DNA from: Luteimicrobium sp049844995
Lineage (GTDB): Bacteria > Actinomycetota > Actinomycetes > Actinomycetales > Cellulomonadaceae
NCBI RefSeq assembly: GCF_049844995.1
Contig: NZ_JBNCMC010000001.1
Coordinates: 248,001-312,000 of the forward strand
DNA length: 64,000 nt
Direction of reading: 5' to 3'
Part shown: positions 49,170 through 59,326 of the stretch, piece by piece
Layout of the letters: each line of letters starts with the position of its first letter
Numbering within the stretch: position 1 is the first letter of the stretch
The notes under the pieces: generated by a model
Databases searched by the model: none
Told to the model about the DNA's origin: nothing
The model's input: only the letters and a program-made list of their open reading frames with translations
Position numbers and translations under genes: made by a program

Positions 49170-49973
49170 TCAGCGGACGCCGCGACGACCGGCCTGGAAC
49201 CGGCCGGGCGTCGTCGCGAGGAACCGGCGGAAGTGCCGGGTGAGGTGCGCCTGGTCGTAGAAGCCCGCGGCCGTCGCGACCCGGGCGGCCGCCTCGCCGT
49301 CGAGGAGCAGGCGCCGGGCGAGCTCCAGGCGCCGCCCGAGCACGTACTGGTGGGGCGGGAGCCCGTAGCTGCGCGTGAACGACCGCACCAGGTGCGCCGT
49401 CGTGACCCCGAGAGACTCCGCCACCGAGGCCACGCCCCGCGCCCCTGCGGGGTCGGCGTCGAGGAGCTCGCGTGCGCGCCGGGCGACGGCCGCCGGCTCG
49501 GGGAGCGTCGGCAGGTCCGGGCGGCCACCGAGGTGCCACGTCAGCCGTTCGACGACGAGCGCGAGGCGCGACTCCGCCTCCAGGTCGTCGTCGTGGACGA
49601 GCGCCTGGTCGAGCCGGGAGACCTCCGCCCGCAGGCCGGCGTCCTCGACGAGCGGGGCGTCGACCGCTGCGCCGACGAGCGCGCCCGCGAGCGCGTTCTG
49701 CTCGAGGTAGACGACCCGCTTGCGGAAACCCGCGGACGTCGCCGGCCTGCCGTCGTGGACGACGCCCGGCGGCAGGATCGTCACCCCGGAGCGCGGCGCC
49801 GCGTGCCCGTGGCGGTCGAGCTCATAGCCGATCAGCCCGTCGTCGACGACGAGGAGCGTCCACGTGTCGTGCGTGTGCGACGGGTAGGCGTGGTCCCGCC
49901 ACGCGGCGTGGAGCACCTCGGCGATCCCCGGCACCCGGGGTCGCCACGCCCGCACCACGTCGCCCGACACCAC
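49170..49973 (-). CDS. AraC-family transcriptional regulator
   Basis: A 267-residue AraC protein. The N-terminal cupin-like domain has YPSHTHDTWTLLVVDDGLIG and VTILPPGVVHDGRPAT. The C-terminal double helix-turn-helix includes GVASVAESLGVTTAHLVRSF and AARVATAAGFYDQAHLTRHF, ending with a TPGRFQ motif. It precedes the DUF2000 gene. The LacI gene on the same strand ends 12 bp upstream of its start, so read-through between the two is possible. Confidence 0.9.
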   Translation of the reverse strand: MVSGDVVRAWRPRVPGIAEVLHAAWRDHAYPSHTHDTWTLLVVDDGLIGYELDRHGHAAPRSGVTILPPGVVHDGRPATSAGFRKRVVYLEQNALAGALVGAAVDAPLVEDAGLRAEVSRLDQALVHDDDLEAESRLALVVERLTWHLGGRPDLPTLPEPAAVARRARELLDADPAGARGVASVAESLGVTTAHLVRSFTRSYGLPPHQYVLGRRLELARRLLLDGEAAARVATAAGFYDQAHLTRHFRRFLATTPGRFQAGRRGVR

Positions 49974-49985
49974 CGGCCCAGTCTG

Positions 49986-51026
49986 TCAGGGCGAGACGAC
50001 GGTGGCCGCCGGGCGTCGTCGTCGGGCCGCGCGGGGCCGGGACCGCTCGCCCGTCGACGCGCGGACCACGAGCCGCGTCGGCAGCGTCACCGCGGAGTGC
50101 ACGTTCGCGGGCGTGCCGCGGAGCGTGGCGATCAGGTTCCGGACGGCGACGGACCCCATGGTCCGCAGCGGCGCCGCGACCGTGGTCAGGCCCGGGGTGA
50201 CGAGGTTCGCGCCGAACACGTTGTCGAACCCGACGACGCTCACGTCCTGCGGCACCCGGAGGCCCTGGGCGATGACGCCGCGGAGGAACCCGATCGCCAT
50301 GAGGTCGTTGTAGGCGATCACGGCGCGCGTCGGGCTGTGGCGGAACTCCGTGGCTGCCGCGACGCCGCCGGCGACCGTCGGCGCCTGGGGTTTCAGGTGC
50401 TGTACGTGGAGGCCCCGCTCGGCCGCGAGCGACAGCAGGGTGCGCCACCGCATGCCGTCGGCCCACGCCGCCTGCGGCCCGCTGAGGTAGGTGATCTGGT
50501 CGTGCCCCAGCCCCTGGAGGTGGTCGACCGCGAACCGCATCGCCTGCGGGTGGTCGGCGACGACGCGCGGGACGTCGCTGACGTCGCGGTTCAGGACGAT
50601 GGTCGGGCGCTGCTTGGCGATCTGCCGGATCGCCGAGTTCGACATCCGCGAGCCGGCGAGCACGATGCCCTCGACGACCGGGAGGGCGCGATCGAGCTCG
50701 GCGCGCTCGAGCCGGTCGGACTCCTGGGCGTCGACGATCAGGCAGGTGTAGCCGCTCTCCGCCGCGGTGTTCTGCACGGCCCGGATGATCTCGGAGTAGT
50801 ACGGGTTGGTGATGTCCGAGCTGGCGACGGCGAGCATCGACGTCCGCCCGGTCGGCAGGGCGCTCGCGAGCGGGTTGGTGCGGTAGCCGAGCTCGGCCGC
50901 GACGGACCGGATGTGCTCCGCCGTCGCCGCGTTGACCCGGCCCGGCCGGGAGAACGCGCGCGAGACCGTGGACGGCGCCACGCCCGCGGCGCGCGCGACG
51001 TCGTAGATGGTGGGCGCACGCTCCAT
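49986..51026 (-). CDS. LacI-family regulator of the 51264-55408 ABC importer
   Basis: A 346-residue LacI protein. Helix-turn-helix: TIYDVARAAGVAPSTVSRAF, hinge LGYRTNPLASALPTGRT. Effector domain: LAVASSDITNPYYSEIIRAV, IAYNDLMAIGFLRGVIA, VVGFDNVFGANLVTPGLTTV. The C-terminal 20 residues are unusually Arg-rich (RSRPRAARRRRPAATVVSP). It is divergent from the ABC transporter genes, with the palindrome TGGCAA-CCGC-TTGCCA 72 bp upstream. ATG 51026 is used; the longer frame upstream covers the operator. Confidence 0.92.
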   Translation of the reverse strand: MERAPTIYDVARAAGVAPSTVSRAFSRPGRVNAATAEHIRSVAAELGYRTNPLASALPTGRTSMLAVASSDITNPYYSEIIRAVQNTAAESGYTCLIVDAQESDRLERAELDRALPVVEGIVLAGSRMSNSAIRQIAKQRPTIVLNRDVSDVPRVVADHPQAMRFAVDHLQGLGHDQITYLSGPQAAWADGMRWRTLLSLAAERGLHVQHLKPQAPTVAGGVAAATEFRHSPTRAVIAYNDLMAIGFLRGVIAQGLRVPQDVSVVGFDNVFGANLVTPGLTTVAAPLRTMGSVAVRNLIATLRGTPANVHSAVTLPTRLVVRASTGERSRPRAARRRRPAATVVSP

Positions 51027-51097
51027 CCCGGTCCCCTCCGACCCCTTCGCCGGACGTCGTCGTCGGCAACCGCACCGTAGAGCGCGAAGGCAACACA

Positions 51098-51113
51098 TGG
51101 CAACCGCTTGCCA
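51098..51113. promoter_or_regulatory. LacI-family operator palindrome
   Basis: TGGCAACCGCTTGCCA is a perfect 6-4-6 palindrome, close to the general LacI operator pattern with central CG. It lies in the 237-bp region between the LacI and binding-protein genes. A partial copy (GGCAACCGC) occurs at 51065. Confidence 0.75.
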
Positions 51114-51163
51114 CGGGAACAGGCCGGCCGCTGAGATGACCGTGCTGGTCAGCGCCGACACAG

Positions 51164-51210
51164 TGACGACTCGATGACGACTCGACCGATGACTCGATCT
51201 GACGACGCGA
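51164..51210 (+). repeat. Short tandem repeats upstream of the binding-protein gene
   Basis: TGACGACTCGA occurs twice in tandem (51164-51174 and 51175-51185), followed by TGACTCGA (51190-51197) and TGACGACGCGA (51200-51210). They lie in the leader of the ABC importer mRNA. They may be a second protein-binding site or simple slippage. Confidence 0.6.
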
Positions 51211-51263
51211 TCTGCGGAAGCTGCCCAGCGACGTGCCCGGCCTACAGATCGGAAGACACGCAC

Positions 51264-52481
51264 ATGACCCGGACCAGGAAGGCCCGCGCGGCGCTGCTCG
51301 CCGCGAGCGGTCTCACCGCCCTCTCCCTCGCCCTCACGGCTTGCGGGGCGCCCAGCAGCAGCACCAAGGACCCGAGCGCGAGCTCCGTGCCGACGAAGCC
51401 GTCGTCACCGGTCACGCTCAACATCCTCGACGTCGCGGGCAACCTGCAGCTCACCAAGGGCATGATCGAGAACTTCGTGAAGGCCAACCCCGACATCGTC
51501 AAGAAGGTGACGTACACGAGCGCCCCCGCGCCGGACATGGTGGGCAAGCTCAAGGCGCAGCAGCAGGGCGGCGGCAGCACCATCAGCCTCGTGCTCAGCG
51601 GGACGGACGGGCTGTCGGCCGGCATCAAGTCCGACGTCCTCCAGCAGCTCCTGCCCGCCTACGACTCCCGCTTCCCCAACCTCGAGTCCAACTACCAGGA
51701 GCCCGCGGCCGCGATGCAGCAGCTGTCGAAGGGCTACGGCGTCGAGGTCGTCTACTACCCGTCGGGCCCGCTGCTCGAGTACAACCCGGCCAAGGTCACC
51801 GACCCGCCGAAGACGCCGGCCGACCTGCTCGCGTGGGCCAAGGCGCACCCGGGGAAGCTCCAGTACGCCAACCCGGCCAACTCCGGCCCGGGCCGCACGT
51901 GGCTCATGGGCCTGCCGTACCTGCTGGGCGACACCGACCCCAAGGACCCGGACAAGGGCTGGGACAAGACCTGGTCGTTCCTCCAGGACCTCAACAAGTA
52001 CACGGCGAACTACCCGTCGGGCACCACCGAGACGATGAAGAACCTCGGTGACGGCACGGTCGACATGGTGATGTCGACGACCGGCTGGGACATCAACCCC
52101 CGCGTGCTCGGCACCGTGCCGAACACCATGAAGGTCGGGGCGTTCGACGGGATGCACTGGGTGAGCGACGCCCAGTACGCGCTCGTGCCCAAGGGCCTCG
52201 ACAAGGACGTCGTCGCCGCCGACCTCGCGCTCGTCCAGTGGATGCTCAAGCCGGACCAGCAGGCGATCGCCTACGACGACGGCTACTTCTACCCCGGCCC
52301 CGCGGTCAAGGGCGTGACGCTCTCGATGGCGCCGGAGAAGAGCCAGCAGACCATCGCGAAGTACGGGCGCCCGGAGTACGACGACTGGATCTCGAAGTAC
52401 CCGACCGAGACGTCCCTGCCCTCCGACCAGCAGGTTGCCGCTTTCGACAAGTGGAACCGGCTCGTCGGTAGCACCCATTGA
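51264..52481 (+). CDS. ABC transporter binding lipoprotein (YnjB/PotD-like)
   Basis: A 405-residue lipoprotein with lipobox LTAC (Cys around 25) and a Ser/Thr-rich linker. The mature part has VTLNILDVAGNLQLTKGMIE, PPKTPADLLAWAKAHPGKLQ and PANSGPGRTWLMGLPYLLGD, the Ser/Gly-rich ligand loop seen in YnjB and polyamine or thiamine-type binders. YALVPKGLDKDVVAADLALV is also typical. This is not the MalE type, although a LacI protein controls the operon. Unlike the other three importers in the window there is no hairpin after it. ATG 51264 is used. Confidence 0.85.
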   Translation: MTRTRKARAALLAASGLTALSLALTACGAPSSSTKDPSASSVPTKPSSPVTLNILDVAGNLQLTKGMIENFVKANPDIVKKVTYTSAPAPDMVGKLKAQQQGGGSTISLVLSGTDGLSAGIKSDVLQQLLPAYDSRFPNLESNYQEPAAAMQQLSKGYGVEVVYYPSGPLLEYNPAKVTDPPKTPADLLAWAKAHPGKLQYANPANSGPGRTWLMGLPYLLGDTDPKDPDKGWDKTWSFLQDLNKYTANYPSGTTETMKNLGDGTVDMVMSTTGWDINPRVLGTVPNTMKVGAFDGMHWVSDAQYALVPKGLDKDVVAADLALVQWMLKPDQQAIAYDDGYFYPGPAVKGVTLSMAPEKSQQTIAKYGRPEYDDWISKYPTETSLPSDQQVAAFDKWNRLVGSTH

Positions 52482-52512
52482 GCCCGGCCGACCAGAGAAG
52501 GCAGGACCACAC

Positions 52513-53612
<1,100 letters not shown>

Positions 53613-53616
<4 letters not shown>

Positions 53617-54533
53617 CCGCCGTCGAGGCGGCCCCGCGCGCCGCGCCTGCCCGGCCGGAGCGGTCGCTGCGGCACCGGCTCGCCGAGCGCGGGATCGACC
53701 GGACGCTGTGGCTCCTCGTCCCGGCGACGCTGTTCATCCTGGCGCTGTTCGTCTACCCGTTCCTGTACGGGCTCCAGCTCTCCTTCACGCCGCAGGAGGG
53801 CGGCGGGGCGCTCGCGAACTACCGCGAGTTCTTCACCGACCCGTACCTCCGCGGCACGATCTGGAAGACGCTGCGCCTGGGGCTGCCGGCGGCGGTGCTC
53901 AACGTCGTCGTGTCCGTGCCGATCGCGTACGCCATGCGCGGGCGATTCCGGGGCAAGCGGACCGTCACGACGCTGCTCGTCGTGCCGATCGCGCTGGGCA
54001 CGGTGCTCACCGCCCAGGGCCTGCTCATGTACGCGGGCCCGACGGGCTGGCTCAACCAGGTGCTCATGGACCTGCACCTGGTCGACCAGCCGGTCGCGCT
54101 CATCCACAACTACGTGGGCGTGTTCCTCTCGCTGGTGATCACGGGCTTCCCGTTCGCGTTCCTGCTCACGCTGTCCTACATCTCGGGCATCGACCCGTCG
54201 CTCGAGCGGGCCGCGGCCACGCTCGGCGCCGGCGGGTGGCAGCGGTTCTCGAAGGTGACGCTGCCGCTCCTCATGCCGGGCCTGACGATGACGTTCATCC
54301 TGTCGTTCGTCCTGGCGTTCTCGGTGTTCCCGTCCGCGCAGCTGGTCGGTGACCCGACCGGGTCGACGCGCGTGATCTCCATCGCCGCGTACGAGGCGGC
54401 GTTCCAGCAGTTCGACTACTCGATGGGTTCCACGATCGCGATGATCATGGCCGTCGTCATGCTCGTGGTCATCGGCCTCGTGCTGGCGTGGCGGAGCATG
54501 TTCTACCGCGGCGCGACAGGAGGGAAGGGCTGA
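53613..54533 (+). CDS. ABC transporter permease (PotB/YnjC-like)
   Basis: A 306-residue permease with six predicted helices, the first LWLLVPATLFILALFVYPFL. The EAA-like loop is LERAAATLGAGGWQRFSKVT, near residue 215, which follows the PotB/FbpB pattern (AAxxLGA) rather than the sugar DGA. GTG start within the ATPase stop (GTGA). It partners the next gene. The pattern supports a non-sugar or at least non-CUT1 substrate. Confidence 0.9.
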
Positions 54534-55408
54534 TGAGCGCCGTAGCTGCACCCACGCGGGCCGGGCGCACAGGGGCCCCGGAGCGCCGTCGTCGGCCCTG
54601 GTGGACCGCGGTCCTGTGGATCGTCGTGGGGTTCTTCTTCCTCAACCTCGTCGCGCTCGTCGCGTCGGTGGTCGTGGACTCGTTCGGCACCAAATGGTTC
54701 GGCACGTGGCTGCCGGAGGGCTGGACGCTGCACTGGTACACCGACGCGTGGAGCCAGTTCGGGCTGTCGTCGGTGCTGCTCGTGACCATCGAGGTCGCCG
54801 TCGCGGTCATCGTGCTGTCGGTGCTCATCGGCGTCCCGGCGTCGTACGCGCTGGCGCGCCGGAGCTTCCCGGGCAAGCGGCTGCTCATGGTGCTCTTCGT
54901 CCTGCCGATCCTCGTGCCGCCGATCACCTACGGCATCCCGCTGGCCACGCTGCTCTACAAGCTGCACCTGGCGGGCACGCTGTCGGGCGTGATCGTCGCG
55001 AACCTCGTGCCGTCGGTGCCGTTCGTGATCCTCACCATGACGCCGTTCATCGAGCAGATCGACCCGAAGGTCGAGGCCGCGGCCCGGATGTGCGGGGCCC
55101 GGACGACGGCGGTGTTCCTGCGCATCCTGACGCCGCTGCTGGTCCCCGGGATCCTCGCCGCCAGCATCCTCGTGCTCGTGCGGACGGTCGGCATGTTCGA
55201 GCTGACGTTCCTGACCGCGGGTCCGACCAGCACGACGCTCGTCGTGACGCTGTACAACGCGGTGTTCGCGGCCGGGATCCGTGCCAACCAGTCCGTCGAC
55301 GCGATGGCGACCATCTACACCGGCGCCATGCTCGTGCTGCTCGTCGTCGCGCTGCGGTTCGTCAACCCGACGCAGCTCGTGACGAGGGTGGGCGACGCGG
55401 GCGACTGA
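54533..55408 (+). CDS. ABC transporter permease (PotC/YnjC-like)
   Basis: A 291-residue permease with six predicted helices, the first AVLWIVVGFFFLNLVALVAS. The EAA-like loop is KVEAAARMCGARTTAVFLRI near residue 185. It overlaps the preceding permease by one base (TGATG). It ends the operon; 38 bp later the DUF4143 ATPase gene ends on the other strand. Substrate unknown. Confidence 0.9.
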   Translation: MSAVAAPTRAGRTGAPERRRRPWWTAVLWIVVGFFFLNLVALVASVVVDSFGTKWFGTWLPEGWTLHWYTDAWSQFGLSSVLLVTIEVAVAVIVLSVLIGVPASYALARRSFPGKRLLMVLFVLPILVPPITYGIPLATLLYKLHLAGTLSGVIVANLVPSVPFVILTMTPFIEQIDPKVEAAARMCGARTTAVFLRILTPLLVPGILAASILVLVRTVGMFELTFLTAGPTSTTLVVTLYNAVFAAGIRANQSVDAMATIYTGAMLVLLVVALRFVNPTQLVTRVGDAGD

Positions 55409-55446
55409 CACTGACGACGCTGCGCTGCTCGTCCCGTCCTGGTGGT

Positions 55447-56721
55447 TCAGGGGCCGAGCAGCGCGGCGGGCACGACGGCGATGCCGTCACGTCGACGGTA
55501 GGCGTACGGCCCGGTCGTCACGACGATCGCGTCGGCGAGGTCGTCACCCAGCTGATCGCGGAGCCACAGGAGGTGCCGGACGTCCTTGTCCTCGACCGTC
55601 GAGGCGAGCTTGACCTCGAGCGCGATGACGCGCCGTCCCCGCTCGACGATCAGATCGATCTCGTGCCGCCCGTCCTGCTGTCGTAGGTGCCCGACGCGTG
55701 CGTCGGCGGCCTCGGCGTAGACGAGCACCGACTGAGCGACGAGATGCTCGAAGAGCGGGCCGAGCATCGAGCCGCTCCGTGGGTCGAGCCGTCCGGCGTC
55801 CTTGCCCGCCCGCACATCGTCGCGTCGGAGCCCGAGCAGACGCACGGCGAGCGCAGGGTCGGCCAGGAAGTGCTTGGGCCCTTGCGTGAGCCGCTTGAGC
55901 GGGTTGTAGACCGGGATCCAAGGCTCAACGGGGTCGAGCACGAACGTCCGGGTGAGGACGTCGCGGTAGACGAGCGTGGTGTCACGCGCGGGCTTGGCCG
56001 AGACTCCGGCAGTGGCCGCATCGAGGATGCGCGAGTAGGTGGCGGTGCTCGCGGTCGCCGCCGCGTATGCGGTGAGCCATGCACGGAGGGAGTCCGGTCG
56101 ACGCACGCTCGTGCCCTGCTCGGCGAACTCCTTCTCAACGGTGTGCGACAGGTAGCCGTCGAGCCAGGTGCCACGGGCACGGTCCGTCATTCCGCGCAGT
56201 CCCGGAAAGCCGGAGGCGAAGATCTCGTCGACGTAGCCGTCGAGGTCCACCTCGGACTCAGCTCGGAGCGGGGTGGTCGGAGTGGATTCGAAGAGGTCCG
56301 AGATGCTGACGGTTGGCTCCGCGACGCCACGCTCGACCAGGGACAGCGGGCGCATCCGCAGCGTGACGATCCGTCCCGCGCCGGAGTGGATGCGAGCGCC
56401 GGGCGGCGCAGTCGATCCCGCCAGGATGAAAGAACCGGCGGGCGCGCCGTCGTCGACGGCGCGCCGGACCTGGTCCCAGCACCCAGGGAAGAGCTGCCAC
56501 TCGTCCAGGAGCATGGTGCCGTCCGGTTCGAGATCGAACGGGCCTGCCGCGAACGCCTCGCGCTCTTGCGGAACGTCGAACCGGACCGAACGGTTCGCGC
56601 GTCGGTGCGCTGTTGCGGTCTTTCCGACGCCCTTGGCCCCCTGGACGGCTACTGCAGCGAGTTCCGCCAGCAGGGAGTCGAGGGCGTCATCCGCGAGACG
56701 GTGGACGTATGCGTTGGCCAC
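55447..56721 (-). CDS. AAA-type ATPase with DUF4143 domain
   Basis: A 424-residue protein of the AAA_14/DUF4143 family. Walker A is VQGAKGVGKTATAHRRA near residue 30, Walker B TMLLDEWQLFP, sensor ILAGSTAPPGA. The C-terminal DUF4143 region includes VLDPVEPWIPVYNPLKRLTQ, KHFLADPALAVRLLGL, and the nuclease-like HEIDLIVERGRRVIALEVKL (E..D...E.K). Such proteins are widespread, often acquired, and have no firm function; restriction-like or toxin-type roles have been suggested. It stands alone. The 173 bp upstream of it hold no recognisable gene. Confidence 0.88.
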   Translation of the reverse strand: MANAYVHRLADDALDSLLAELAAVAVQGAKGVGKTATAHRRANRSVRFDVPQEREAFAAGPFDLEPDGTMLLDEWQLFPGCWDQVRRAVDDGAPAGSFILAGSTAPPGARIHSGAGRIVTLRMRPLSLVERGVAEPTVSISDLFESTPTTPLRAESEVDLDGYVDEIFASGFPGLRGMTDRARGTWLDGYLSHTVEKEFAEQGTSVRRPDSLRAWLTAYAAATASTATYSRILDAATAGVSAKPARDTTLVYRDVLTRTFVLDPVEPWIPVYNPLKRLTQGPKHFLADPALAVRLLGLRRDDVRAGKDAGRLDPRSGSMLGPLFEHLVAQSVLVYAEAADARVGHLRQQDGRHEIDLIVERGRRVIALEVKLASTVEDKDVRHLLWLRDQLGDDLADAIVVTTGPYAYRRRDGIAVVPAALLGP

Positions 56722-56894
56722 CGGCCAAGTCTACGTCTCACACGCCAACTAGTCGACACTTCACACACAATCCGCTGGGTGGTTCACACGCTATACGGTC
56801 GACGTCTGACGCATGCCCACCGCTGCTGGCGCTAGCGTCCTAGCGCGCGTCGCATTCACGTCCGGGTGGGCCAGCGGGCGTCGGTCGGATCTTC

Positions 56895-57881
56895 TCAGCG
56901 ACCGACCATGCTCATGCCCGCGTCGTTGTAGCGGTTCCCCCGTACCCCCACCCGGACGGCGAGCGCGTCGAGCTCGGCGCGTTCGTCGGCCGAGAGGGCG
57001 ACCGCCGTGGCGGCCGCGTTCTCCTCGACGCGCTCGAGGCGGCGCGTCCCGGGGATGGGCACGATCCACGGCTGCTGGGCGAGGAGCCAGGCGAGCGCGA
57101 CCTGCCCGGGCGTCGCGGCCTTGGCGTCCGCGAGCCGGCGGACGTGGTCGACGAGCCGCTCGTTGGCGGCGCGGTTCTCCTCGCTGAAGCGGGGGATGGT
57201 CCGCCGGATGTCGCCGTCAGTGAACGCCGTCGACGGCGACACCGTCCCCGTGAGGAAGCCCTTGCCGAGCGGGCTGAACGGGACGAACCCGATCCCGAGC
57301 TCGGCGAGCGTGGGCAGCACCTCGGGCTCGGGGTCGCGGGTCCACAGCGAGTACTCGCTCTGCACCGCGGTGACGGGGAACGCGGCGTGCGCGCGCCGGA
57401 TCGTGGCGGCGCCCGCCTCCGACAGCCCCAGGTGCCGGACCTTCCCGGCCCGCACGAGCTCGCCGACGGCGCCGGCGACCTCCTCGATCGGCACGTCCGG
57501 GTCGACGCGGTGCTGGTAGAACAGGTCGATCCGGTCCGTGCGCAGGCGGCGCAGTGACGCGTCGGCGACACGGCGGATCTGCTCGGGCCGGCTGTCCAGC
57601 CCGACCGACCTCCCGTCCCGGATGTCCCAGCCGAACTTGGTGGCGATCACGACGTCGTCTCGCACGGGCTCGAGGGCCTCGCCGACGAGCTCCTCGTTGA
57701 CGTACGGGCCGTACACCTCGGCGGTGTCGACGAACGTCACGCCGCGCTCGACGGCGCCGCGCAGGACGGCGACCATGTCGTCCCGGTCGCCCGGGTTGGG
57801 GCCGTAGGACTGGGACATGCCCATGGCGCCGAGGCCGACGGCGGAGACCTCGAGGCCCTGGCCGAGAGTGCGGGTGTGCAT
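56895..57881 (-). CDS. Aldo/keto reductase
   Basis: A 328-residue NADPH-dependent aldo/keto reductase. The tetrad is Asp and Tyr in FVDTAEVYGPYVNEEL, Lys in IATKFGWDI and His in FYQHRVDPDVPIEE. VQSEYSLWTRDPEPEVLPT and the C-terminal IPGTRRLERVEENAAA fit the AKR13-like plant/bacterial group. ATG 57881 with a GAGGAA site. It is followed upstream by the DUF2255 gene (20 bp away) in the same direction. Confidence 0.92.
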   Translation of the reverse strand: MHTRTLGQGLEVSAVGLGAMGMSQSYGPNPGDRDDMVAVLRGAVERGVTFVDTAEVYGPYVNEELVGEALEPVRDDVVIATKFGWDIRDGRSVGLDSRPEQIRRVADASLRRLRTDRIDLFYQHRVDPDVPIEEVAGAVGELVRAGKVRHLGLSEAGAATIRRAHAAFPVTAVQSEYSLWTRDPEPEVLPTLAELGIGFVPFSPLGKGFLTGTVSPSTAFTDGDIRRTIPRFSEENRAANERLVDHVRRLADAKAATPGQVALAWLLAQQPWIVPIPGTRRLERVEENAAATAVALSADERAELDALAVRVGVRGNRYNDAGMSMVGR

Positions 57882-57901
57882 GGTTCCTCCGAGGGGTGGG
57901 G

Positions 57902-58267
57902 TCAGCGGGGGTCGACGCGCAGCGTCGTCGCGGTCGCCGTGGCGTTCGTGATCGAGCGCACCGCCGACCCGTCCCCGTACTTGGCGTGGTAGGCGAGGTC
58001 GATCGCGGCGTCGTGGGCGTCGTCGGGCGTGAACGTGACGTCGGCGCGGACCCCGCCCGCATCGATCTCGCCCGTGCCGGTGCGCCGGACGCCCCGGTAC
58101 CAGGCGCCGTCGGCGCCGCGGACGGAGCGGACGAACAGGCGGCCGTCGACGACGACGTGCCACACGATGCGCGGGGTGCGGAGCGTCCCGTCGGGGCGGC
58201 TCGCGGCCACGCGGAGCTCGCCGTCGCTGTCGATCGCGGCGAGGGTGTCGGGGTTCCAGTCGGGCAT
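57902..58267 (-). CDS. DUF2255-family protein
   Basis: A 121-residue DUF2255 protein. It has ELRVAASRPDGTLRTPRIVW, VVVDGRLFVRSVRGADGAWY and a C-terminal strand-helix part (IDLAYHAKYGDGSAVRSITN). The fold is a small split beta barrel similar to flavin-binding pyridoxamine-oxidase-like proteins. Members often sit beside aldo/keto reductases, as here between two of them. A redox role with FMN or F420 is a guess. Confidence 0.82.
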   Translation of the reverse strand: MPDWNPDTLAAIDSDGELRVAASRPDGTLRTPRIVWHVVVDGRLFVRSVRGADGAWYRGVRRTGTGEIDAGGVRADVTFTPDDAHDAAIDLAYHAKYGDGSAVRSITNATATATTLRVDPR

Positions 58268-58310
58268 GGTGCTGGTCCTTTGCTGGCAGGGGTGGCGGGT
58301 GGTGGGGCGC

Positions 58311-59213
58311 TCAGGCCTCGGGGATCTCGAGCTCGTAGAACCGGGCCCGGTCGACCTCCGGGTCGGGGCCCCCGCGGACGCCCGTGTCGAGGGCGTCGAT
58401 CGAGGCGAGCTCGTCGGCGGTCAGCTCGAAGCCGGCGACGTCGAAGTTCTCGGCGATGCGGCTCGGGGTGACGGACTTGGGGATCGCGGAGCGGCCCTGC
58501 TGCAGGTGCCAACGCAGCATCACCTGGGCCGGGGTCCGGGCGTGGGTCGCGGCGATCGACGCGATCGTCGGGTCCTCGAGGGTGCTCCGACGGGTGTCGT
58601 CGCCCCAGCCCGGGTAGAACGTGATGCCGCCGATCGGGGACCACGCCTGGGTCAGGACGCCCCGCTCGGCGTCGGCGGCCTGCACGGCGGGCTGCTGGAA
58701 GTAGGGGTGCAGCTCGACCTGGTTCACCGCGGGGACCACGCTCGTGGCGTCGAGCAGCCGGGCCAGGTGACCGGGCATGAAGTTGGACACGCCGATCGCG
58801 CGGACCTTGCCGTCGGCGAGCAGCGTCTCGAGCGCCCGGTAGGCGTCGATGGTCGTGTCGAACCGGGCGGGGGCGGGCTGGTGGAGGATCAGCAGGTCGA
58901 GCCGGTCCAGCCCGAGCTTGCCGGCGGCCTTGTCGAACGCGTGCAACGTCTGGTCGTATCCGAAGTCGGAGACCCAGACCTTCGTCTCCACGAAGACCTC
59001 GTCGCGGTCGAGCCCGGACTCGCGGATCGCGCGTCCGACCTCACGCTCGTTGCCGTACGCGGCGGCGGTGTCGACGTGCCGGTAGCCGACCTCGAGCGCG
59101 GTGCGGACTGCGGCGACGGTCTCCTCCGGCGGCGTCTGGAAGACGCCGTAGCCGAGGGCGGGCATCGTGACCTCGTTGTTCAGGGTCAGGGTGGGGATCT
59201 GATCGGTGGGCAT
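58311..59213 (-). CDS. Aldo/keto reductase (2,5-diketogluconate reductase-like)
   Basis: A 300-residue AKR5-type enzyme. Tetrad: Asp and Tyr in HVDTAAAYGNEREVGRAI, Lys in FVETKVWVSDFGYD, His in LLILHQPAP. VNQVELHPYFQQPAVQAADA and GRSAIPKSVTPSRIAENFD are signature motifs. ATG 59213 is taken; ATG 59222 three codons upstream is possible. It is divergent from the XRE regulator at 59327 and first in a three-gene run with DUF2255 and the other reductase. The regulator may control all three. Confidence 0.92.
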   Translation of the reverse strand: MPTDQIPTLTLNNEVTMPALGYGVFQTPPEETVAAVRTALEVGYRHVDTAAAYGNEREVGRAIRESGLDRDEVFVETKVWVSDFGYDQTLHAFDKAAGKLGLDRLDLLILHQPAPARFDTTIDAYRALETLLADGKVRAIGVSNFMPGHLARLLDATSVVPAVNQVELHPYFQQPAVQAADAERGVLTQAWSPIGGITFYPGWGDDTRRSTLEDPTIASIAATHARTPAQVMLRWHLQQGRSAIPKSVTPSRIAENFDVAGFELTADELASIDALDTGVRGGPDPEVDRARFYELEIPEA

Positions 59214-59326
59214 GTCCTCCACGGTAGAAGCGGGCCGGGAGATGTGGGAGGTCCTGGCGTTGCCCCCCGGGTGCCCGGTACTGGCAGCACCTCCCTCGCC
59301 CGCGCGGGCCGCCGTACCGTCGAGGC

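Noticed and set aside
51164..51210. Iterons of a replication origin
   Set aside because: Only three or four units, no AT-rich region, no rep or dnaA gene near; they lie in an ordinary promoter leader.
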